A stretch of 64,000 nucleotides of DNA, taken from positions 18,831,864 through 18,895,863 of the forward strand of contig OY759269.1 of NCBI GenBank assembly GCA_963662155.1, written 5' to 3'. The notes beneath the pieces were generated by a model. The model worked only from the letters and a program-made list of their open reading frames with translations. It was not told where the DNA came from and did no database searches. Origin of the DNA: Lamellibrachia columna (taxonomy: Eukaryota > Annelida > Polychaeta > Sabellida > Siboglinidae). Below are positions 13,270 to 64,000 of the stretch, piece after piece (position 1 is the stretch's first letter; each line of letters opens with the position of its first letter). The translations under genes and the position numbers were made by a program.

Positions 13270-13762
13270 CTATATGGATTACACGAGGTGTTTATTCACA
13301 ATATAGATATAACCAACCGTGTGTTAAAGGCATACAATTTATCATTCCAAATATGACATTTGCATTGTTGTGCTTTAATGAAATTCGTTGAAGGTTCTTT
13401 TCTGACATAACGTAAAATAACCTTAACTTATTAACTTCGTATGCTAAAATTAACACACGACTCAAACACAACAAAAAGAGCGAATAACTGGTACACTAAA
13501 GCAAATAAAATATATGAAACAATTAATACCATAACATGGTATAACGTATATCATACATAAATGTGCGTTATGTTTTAAACGACACAACACTAAATAAAAT
13601 TGCAAGCGGATAAACACTTGTGGAAAGTAAACACGCAAAACAAGAAAACCCATTATTCCGATTGTCGTGGTCGCAATATCAGAGCTGGTCGGCGAAATGA
13701 CATTACTGAGAGCTGATCGGTGAAGAGACGTTACCGAGAGCCGGTCGGTGAAGTGACGTTAC
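13270..13762 (-). other. Probable 3' UTR of the giant gene
   Basis: After the TAA at 13763-13765 the minus strand has no recognisable coding sequence. A canonical AATAAA lies about 470 nt downstream (13296-13291). This region is partly conserved in the duplicated 3' end at 3468-3575, including the AATAAA. The cleavage site is not visible; the (TA)n at 13138 is a likely outer limit. Confidence 0.55.
13291..13296 (-). promoter_or_regulatory. Candidate poly(A) signal AATAAA
   Basis: Minus-strand TGTGAATAAACACC. The identical context survives at 3480-3485 in the duplicated copy, which supports a functional role before the duplication. Further AATAAA-like words follow at 13254-13263. Confidence 0.5.
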
Positions 13763-57976
<44,214 letters not shown>

Positions 57977-59366
57977 ATGATTCGTCCAACTTCGATCACA
58001 ACGACGTTCCTTCTTGCTGGGTTGTTGGTCGTAATACCGGTGTGCAGCGGAGACTTATTAGACGTGTGGACGTTGGCCGGAGACGCATGGAGCGTTGTCA
58101 GTGGCTTCATAAACTGTCCCGCAGGTTTGTGTTAAATATTAGGTGACTAATGTCTCATCAGCGGCGTTACTTTTAATGTTGCAAACACTCTTTGTCTCGG
58201 TTAGTATATGGAACATACTTGTGTCGAAAGTAACAAGTAATTGAACAAATGTTTGTTTTCTATTAAAAAAACCCTGAAATAATAGCACATTATAAATTGT
58301 GTCATCTCTTCAAGCAAAATAACCTTACCTGCATTAATAAATTCGCGTTTTCCATTGTTTGTGTAGCAAAGGATATCTTTCCTGGCTGCAGTAGCGGAAC
58401 TTCAAGCAGGTGAGGAGAACTGCTATGTTACAACAATCATTGTAGTCTTTATAACACAAGAATACTACAAAATTCACTAATATTGTATACTTTCCGATGA
58501 ATGCAATTAAAAGAGGAAAAAATACCAAATCATTTGCTTTATAACAATTAAAAATGGCGCAGCCCATTTCCGTCTGTGCTCTACTTCGTCAGTTGGAAAC
58601 AGATGCTACACCCAAAGACAAACAACAAATATGCACACGATTACCCATTGTAGCATTGACATACCTCTGCTTTCAGGAATTAGTATCACAAAACCATCCA
58701 CCAGAACACGAAGGTGCAAGCCAAAAAGATTCCAAATGACCCCCGTAAAAACACCTGTTCTTTCTCACGACTTACATAGTTTAGAGCGATCTTCCCAGCA
58801 AGTCACCAATATTACCGGTACTAAATTGTTCATAAACACTGTGCAAGTTATGAATCCATCTGCACGGTATGCACACTTTCACCAAAGTAGATTGGTGTTC
58901 CAATAAGGAGTTAATCAACATAATCAATTAAATCAAGAAGGCAGAATATCAAGTAACTCCGCTCTCAACTTCGTCCCTGTCAATAAGTGTAATTTGTCAT
59001 TGAGGTTTTATGTCAGTCCCGTCCTCAGGGTTTCAAAAGAGGTGTTCGGGCGGATACAATCAGTCAGGGATTTCTGGGATGATTATTGACAAATGTTACA
59101 GTTAAAACAAATTTTCTCAAAAAGAACCCGAACCCCCATGAGGACGGGCATGTATGTAGTCGTGTTTCTTGCACTGCTATGTTGGTAATTTAATTTACAG
59201 AGGACAGCCATCGACAATGGATCAATTCATCGAGATGATCGAGTTACTGGAGAGACTAGTCAGCGATAACTCACCCAAGGCAGTGGCAGCCGACCTGCGC
59301 ATTTTTAGTTTTGACAGCCACCAGGCAGAGTGGTTAATGGATCAGGTGTGCGGCCAGGTGTTCCAG
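57977..59366 (+). CDS. Exons 1-3: signal peptide and first half of repeat A
   Basis: Exon 1: MIRPTSITTTFLLAGLLVVI then PVCSGDLLDVW, a clean signal peptide with cleavage likely after CSG. Exon 2 is only 43 bp (KDIFPGCSSGTSS), flanked by GTGTAG and AGGTGAGG. Exon 3 (59201-59366) reads RGQPSTMDQFIEMIELLERL and SFDSHQAEWLMDQVCGQVFQ, ending at a CAG|GTTTTT donor. Its last part aligns with HFAWYVLRELVAHGFSHSDQ in the second repeat. Intron 2 (58410-59200) shows no recognised element. Confidence 0.72.
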
Positions 59367-62300
59367 GTTTTTTGGCCGTTCATACATCTAAATAAACATG
59401 AACGAAACAAATGATTTTCCGTGAAGAAAAGGGCAAGGCAGGAATAGTGCTGGCGCCAGGAGATATATACTTGGCGATGGGTCAAGTCATTGCTGGCATA
59501 AGCTGCGGAGGATTCGAAAGAGACGCTGCACTGAACTTAGCTGCATGGAAGAATGTTATGTCATCGTCGCACCTCGACAATCTATTGTTCACTACAATCT
59601 CCGGAGACATCGGTCGTACAGTATTGAATGTCTACCCCAAGACCCAGTATAACTCATTCGAGTGGCCGAATGTCGACTTTCGCTCTCTGAAAGCATCAGT
59701 TTTTAATATGACCTCTGCCTTGGTGTACGGCGATATGGACGGCGTCATTCTGGGCACTATTATGCCTATGATACAAAACAGAAACTGGACATTGAGTCGT
59801 ATTTTTCGCGAATACTACCTCAATGATGGGATCAGCGTTGGTGGTCGAGTGTTCAAAGCTAGCAACAGGGCTGAGCTATTTGGCGAAATCGTCTCCGACG
59901 TCGAACTCGAGTTGCAGTCTACCGCAGCTGCCAAGGTGTACCTTCCTGTGACAAGGTCATCGCCGAAAATAGCTGCAGTTACATGTTTGAAAAATATACT
60001 TAACCTTTTTAAAATCATTGTCTTTGACAATTTATTTATTTTAAATAATTATTTTGTCATTCGTCATAAACTTGATAACTACTACGTAGGTAAGAAGTTT
60101 GGCCAGTTTGTGTCGTCGATGGTGTACAAGTTCTACAAGACTTACATTCCGTGCACTAAAGTACTGAACTCAAAATACACGCTACGCTACTTCATCGACC
60201 TGGTGAAGGAGCTGGAGAGAGAGACGGGTTTCGGGGTCGTGAACATGACACAGGCCATTGTCGGCGTGAGCGAATATTTCAAGTCGTCTTACATGAAAGC
60301 AATGTTGGACGTTGATGATCACGAATACACGAGTCATTTCGCCTGGTACGTGCTGCGTGAGTTGGTGGCTCACGGTTTCTCCCATAGTGATCAACGTCGT
60401 GAGTTAGGAGTCATCGAAGCAGGCGAAGACGTGGTGGCCATTGGACACGTCCTTGCCGGGATTCACGCCGGTACGGACCCTAACATGCATCTCGCGCAGA
60501 GGGTCGGGTTGTACGACGCGGACACTCTGTACGGTGCTACGGTCGCCGGCAGTCTCGCCAAAGCTGCTGCCGTACGTCATGTCGCACGTCATGCCGCGAA
60601 GGAAAACAGTCCCGACATGGTAGGAGCCGTAGGGGTGTGGGAAAATTCAGTATGTCCGCCCAAGTACCGACTCAAGAGAAGCATCAAGTTGGGTCAGCAC
60701 GCAACACGAGCTGAACTGCTGGGCGATATTGACGGCTTCGTTCTCGGACAGCGGCTTCCCGAGTGGCTGAAGAAAGACAAACAGCTGAAGCTAAGTGACG
60801 TACTAGAGGGATATTACGGGACGAGCGACAACATCAACAGTCAACAGCGGTTCAACCAATTCGAACAGAATACTACCAGAGAGGAGATGATCAAGCAAAC
60901 GACGTTGGCTTGTGAAGATTTTCAACGTGTGAATTCTCGTTGGTACCAAATGTTCATTTTCGTCGGTACATCGTTTTGCAAGGACGCGGCTGATCAAGTT
61001 GTGAAGAAGTTCTATCGAAATTTGCTGCATTCAAGTAGTACGTATTAGACTTTTAGCATATATTGTAATAATTGTTATGCTACTATATAATGCTTACTGA
61101 TATGTCTTCACAACATACATATCATTTTAAGTACACTGTATATTTAATGTGACAACTTACATAGCTTTCTAGTTAATTTCCTCATACGTTCTAGAGATGA
61201 ACAAAATGATAGTGATGATTTTCAAATATAATTGGATCCTAATGGTTCCAACACGACACACTTATTGTATCAATTAATCTAACGTGTGTGATCGAATGAT
61301 GATTGAAGTAATTTACCCTAAACATCGTAACATTCGCAGCTTCGTCCAGTTCAAGCAGACTTCCCGCCTACAAAGTATTGAAAAAGGCCTACCCAGTCGG
61401 CAGCGCGAACGACATCAACGTCTTGCAGGAGAAGATCCCCCAAAGCAGTCTGATTAGACGACAACAAGCCGCCATCGATGCCTTGAAGGTGTCCTTCATG
61501 CTCAACTCTATACCCAGCTGTCACATCCCGGCACAACCAGACGAGGCAGTCGTCGGGGACAACAACAAGGTGTACATATACGACTTGGCCGCGCTGAAGA
61601 GCTATCTGTCGCTCACCTACGGGGATCCACTGGAAGCTACATCAGTGTCGGGGTTGACCTGGAAATTCGGCATCTTGATGCTTTATATGACAACAGCCCT
61701 ATCTGACGGAAGCGTCGGCTCCGTTGAGTTATGGGACGGCACCACGAAGGACCAGGCCATAAAGAAGGCTTACCTCTGGAAGTCTAGATGTAAGTGGTTA
61801 ATTTGGCGTCACTGCTAACGGATAGTCCTACTGAGGTATGTTGGTCGTGGTAGCGTAGTGGGTAGAACATCGGAGTGTCAATCGAGAGGACCGGGTTCAT
61901 GAACAGGTCTGCCAGGAGATGAAGAATAAAGTGCTTTGAACAGTCCTAAGTACTAGATACGGCGCGATATAAGAACATACCTTTACCTTTTTATATATAC
62001 GTTGGTAAAGTCACGCAAGTAATGACACAAATACTAGTGTGACATATTGATTGTTAATGTTTGCAATGAAATCGGCTGGTTCGCTCAAGGCTGGAGACTA
62101 AAGGAAATTTATTTACAAGTCCTTTATGCTCCAGCAGGAACAAAGAGGATTGAGTGAGTGAGTAAGTTTTTGACATTTTCTGCACACTATGGCTGCCTTG
62201 GTAGTTGGTTAGACAACACCACACATGTGTGGTGTTGTCTAACCAACTACCAAGGCTTTGAACAGTCTTAAGTACTAAACATACACATACATGAATGCAC

Positions 62301-64000
62301 GGGAATGTTAACAGTTGCAGGATGCACTTCACTGGCTGAACAGGGCAGTTGTGAGTTCTATACATGTGCTGATAAGACGGTATCTTGCGGCAAGGACGGC
62401 TACGCCACGGGCTACGGTGAACGATACTGCCAAGGATTCGTCAACTTCTACCATGACTTCAATGACGTCGTGAGTATATGGCAGTAGGAAACTATTCAAA
62501 GAATTTAAAACAGTTGTAAACTATTCACATAATTATGTGAAAGTCACCTAACTAAACATAACTAGTCTACAGGTCAAAAGTACACAGTCAACTAGTCTAC
62601 AGGTCAAAAGTACACAGTAACTGCGAATGTTTGTCGTCACGGAGGCTATCTCAGCCGCTACGTCCCAACCAAACACTGTGGAACATTCATTTCAGCAAAT
62701 TGTTTAAATTAGCGAAATAGTTGTTCTATCTTACTAAGGCACTTGATATAACGTTGATGTAATGATACAGTATTAACTAAATTAATTAATTAACTCTCTA
62801 AGCTTTTGGTCTCCCATACCTAGATACCCATTAGCTAATAATATAGGCGTGTTGAATATCTTATGGAAGGTAAAGTATACAATTGATTGATTTTATCTAG
62901 AATGTCAGTCTTTTCGATCAACAACGCACTGCTCGTTGACCTGTCAATCTGTTCAGGGCAAGGCATGGGTGGACAAGGTTCGGAAATGCTTGACGAAGGC
63001 TATCTCGCCGTACTATCAGGGAGAACACGACTGCAACACGATCAAAAGAACGGCCTTCGACTTGCACGTTCCTTGTTATACTGAGCAAGGAAATGGTTTC
63101 TGTGACATGGCAACTAACCAATCACATTGGGACGCTCTCTACAAAGTATTCATGCCGCACGGCGAATGGGGAACTGACGACTTTACTTCGTGGACACAGG
63201 TGGGTGTTGATGCAACCAGTCAAGATGACTAGTTGGAGATATGTTGCACTACTTGGACCGAAAAAGTGTGCAAAATACATTATTTTAAACAATAAAAATA
63301 TGATCTGTTTTTTTTACGTGAATGGTGTGGAATGGTGTTTCATATTGAAATACGACACGATGAAAACGTCATGACTTTTTTCCAAAAAAAGAAGTGACTT
63401 TTAATTTTTTTTTTATCCTGACATTAGGCCTAAACGACTTAATGTCAGGGCCATATTGCTTCGTAAATACAAAATCTTCGTAATGGCGGGACCAGTGCTT
63501 TGTTTGTATTCATCTGCAGGTCTTAGACGCCACGAGATACTGCGTGAAGCATGTTGATGACCTGAAGGGATTCAGTGGACGCGGCGTTGAGAAAATGCGA
63601 CAACGTCTCATTGAGCAAAACCAAGCCAATGGAAACGACATTCGTTTAAGTTCCAGTTGGTGGTGTATAATTTCTCTATATACACATGTAGACAACATCA
63701 CTCGACATGTATTGCATGTTATGCTAAATGCAGTAAACTCCGTTCGAGAGAATCACGGATAACAGAATCAGCCGTTTAGTAGAATCAAATATTATTGGCT
63801 TGGGTGTAATCATTCCCTATTCCAATTGTATTAAAATTCCGCACAATGGAACAAAATTGCTCTGGTCCGAAGTGACTTTTTATTAAGCGGAATCCACCAT
63901 TATTGTATTTATTTATGTTAACAAACGCGTGCAGTATTTAGAAATATGTCTTGTTCCAACAGAAACCACTGATGCTTGTATCGCCCATGCCGGCGCGGGC
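57977..64000 (+). CDS. Secreted protein with duplicated unnamed domain and stanniocalcin-like C-terminus (3' partial)
   Basis: Exons: 57977-58124, 58367-58409, 59201-59366, 59432-59984, 60090-61037, 61340-61789, 62315-62469, 62957-63199, 63520-63643, 63963 to the window end. All internal junctions agree in phase (1,2,0,1,1,1,0,0,1). The ATG is preceded by an in-frame TGA two codons upstream. Layout: signal peptide (1-25), an alpha/beta-looking domain present twice (about 45-305 and 306-620), a linker domain (about 620-770), then a Cys-rich module (about 770-943 and beyond) resembling stanniocalcin. It is presumably secreted. No gene name is recognised. The acceptor of exon 4 (59432, or 59438) and the 105-bp intron at 59985-60089 are the least certain points. 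Confidence 0.78.
59432..61037 (+). CDS. Exons 4-5: rest of repeat A and whole of repeat B
   Basis: Repeat A: GIVLAPGDIYLAMGQVIAGI, FTTISGDIGRTVL, VYGDMDGVILGTIMPM, WTLSRIFREYY, RAELFGEIVSDVE. Repeat B: GVIEAGEDVVAIGHVLAGIH, GATVAGSLAKAAAV, LLGDIDGFVLGQRLPEW, LKLSDVLEGYYG, REEMIKQTTLACEDF. The GD[IM]DG.[VI]LG core and the spacing are the same, so this is an internal duplication. The frame runs open through 59985-60089, but that stretch is very AT-rich, begins GTTTGA, ends ACGTAG, has a length divisible by three, and interrupts the A/B alignment. I read it as a retained-frame intron. Exon 5 ends at AGT A|GTACGT. Confidence 0.75.
61340..61789 (+). CDS. Exon 6: linker domain
   Basis: A 450-bp exon, phase 1 at both ends, reading SSSSSRLPAYKVLKKAYPVG, IRRQQAAIDALKVSFML, YIYDLAALKSYLSLTYGDPL, GLTWKFGILMLYMTTALSDG and KKAYLWKSR. 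It opens with a short serine run. I know no family for it. The hydrophobic stretch GILMLYM is too short for a membrane span. Confidence 0.7.
61842..61990 (+). mobile_element. tRNA-derived SINE
   Basis: A-box TGGTAGCGTAGTGGG (61848-61862), B-box-like GGGTTCATGAAC (61893-61904), then the tail TTTGAACAGTCCTAAGTACT and CGGCGCGATATAAGAACATA, the same tail type as the minus-strand SINE at 47283-47560. A loose piece of the tail recurs at 62255-62280. It lies in the intron between exons 6 and 7. Confidence 0.75.
62196..62255. repeat. 60-bp perfect palindrome
   Basis: The 30 bases from 62196 (CCTTGGTAGTTGGTTAGACA and ten more) are followed, with no spacer, by their exact reverse complement, centred on ACACATGTGT. 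It lies in the intron between exons 6 and 7, directly before a SINE-tail fragment. Confidence 0.97.
62315..64000 (+). CDS. Exons 7-10: cysteine-rich stanniocalcin-like module (partial)
   Basis: Exon 7 (62315-62469): CTSLAEQGSCEFYTCADK, VSCGKDGYATGYGERYC. Exon 8 (62957-63199): GKAWVDKVRKCLTKAISPYY, CNTIKRTAFDLHVPCYTEQG, GFCDMATNQSHWDAL. Exon 9 (63520-63643): VLDATRYCVKHVDDLKGF. Exon 10 opens at 63963 with TTDACIAHAGAG. The order of a C-rich start, GKA[FW]V....KC(L/I), a C..I/F....EV/H..CY turn, then NVC/GFCD and W/I is that of stanniocalcins, in which 10-11 conserved cysteines shape the fold. The Y-G-rich exon 7 motif (GYATGYGERYC) is not part of vertebrate stanniocalcin. Exon 9's donor (ATT C|GTTTAAGT) is inferred from phase. 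Confidence 0.68.
62560..62619. repeat. 30-bp exact tandem duplication
   Basis: ACTAGTCTACAGGTCAAAAG plus TACACAGT occurs twice, at 62561 and 62591, in the intron between exons 7 and 8. Confidence 0.95.

Noticed and set aside
59411..59431. ATG at 59411 as the start of a 545-aa single-exon gene
   Set aside because: Repeat alignment and phase show that the coding sequence continues from exon 3; the first residues (MIFREEK) are intronic.

Overview
The window is a piece of a metazoan, probably marine-invertebrate, genome. Its genes are split into many short exons with GT...AG introns, its introns are full of decayed non-LTR retrotransposons (CR1/L2-like, RTE-like, a Penelope-like element with a GIY-YIG endonuclease) and tRNA-derived SINEs, and there is no operon structure. 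The proteins look like those of lophotrochozoans or lancelets; the sequence alone does not let me choose.

Most of the window is one giant minus-strand gene, 54202 down to 13763. I could follow 52 exons by eye. Every junction has GT/AG ends and matching phase, and the exon lengths sum to 10,092 nt (3,363 codons plus stop). The predicted protein is secreted: signal peptide, thrombospondin type-1 domain, EGF-like cysteine-rich segments, then a chain of more than 20 fibronectin-III-like repeats. The chain is interrupted by two short cysteine-rich inserts and, near the C-terminus, one galactose-binding/DUF642-like beta-sandwich. It looks like a large extracellular adhesion or matrix protein. No function is known to me.

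A second gene is transcribed the other way from 57977 and runs off the right edge. It encodes another signal-peptide protein: two copies of an unnamed duplicated domain, a linker domain, then a cysteine-rich module that resembles stanniocalcin. The two start codons are 3.8 kb apart, so the genes may share a divergent promoter region.

The left 13 kb (1-13275) is accessory DNA: RT pseudogenes, a ~0.7-kb GATA array, and a second, older copy (about 3468-8670) of the 3' end of the giant gene (about 13276-15690). That copy keeps the last two coding exons and the poly(A)-signal region but has been cut by an RTE insertion. The introns hold a 2.5-kb, 36-bp minisatellite with a 1,112-bp higher-order repeat, a (CAG)n run of about 58 units, a 650-bp Penelope-like relic with inverted terminal repeats, tail-to-tail CR1 copies forming a 220-bp-armed hairpin, and a 60-bp perfect palindrome.
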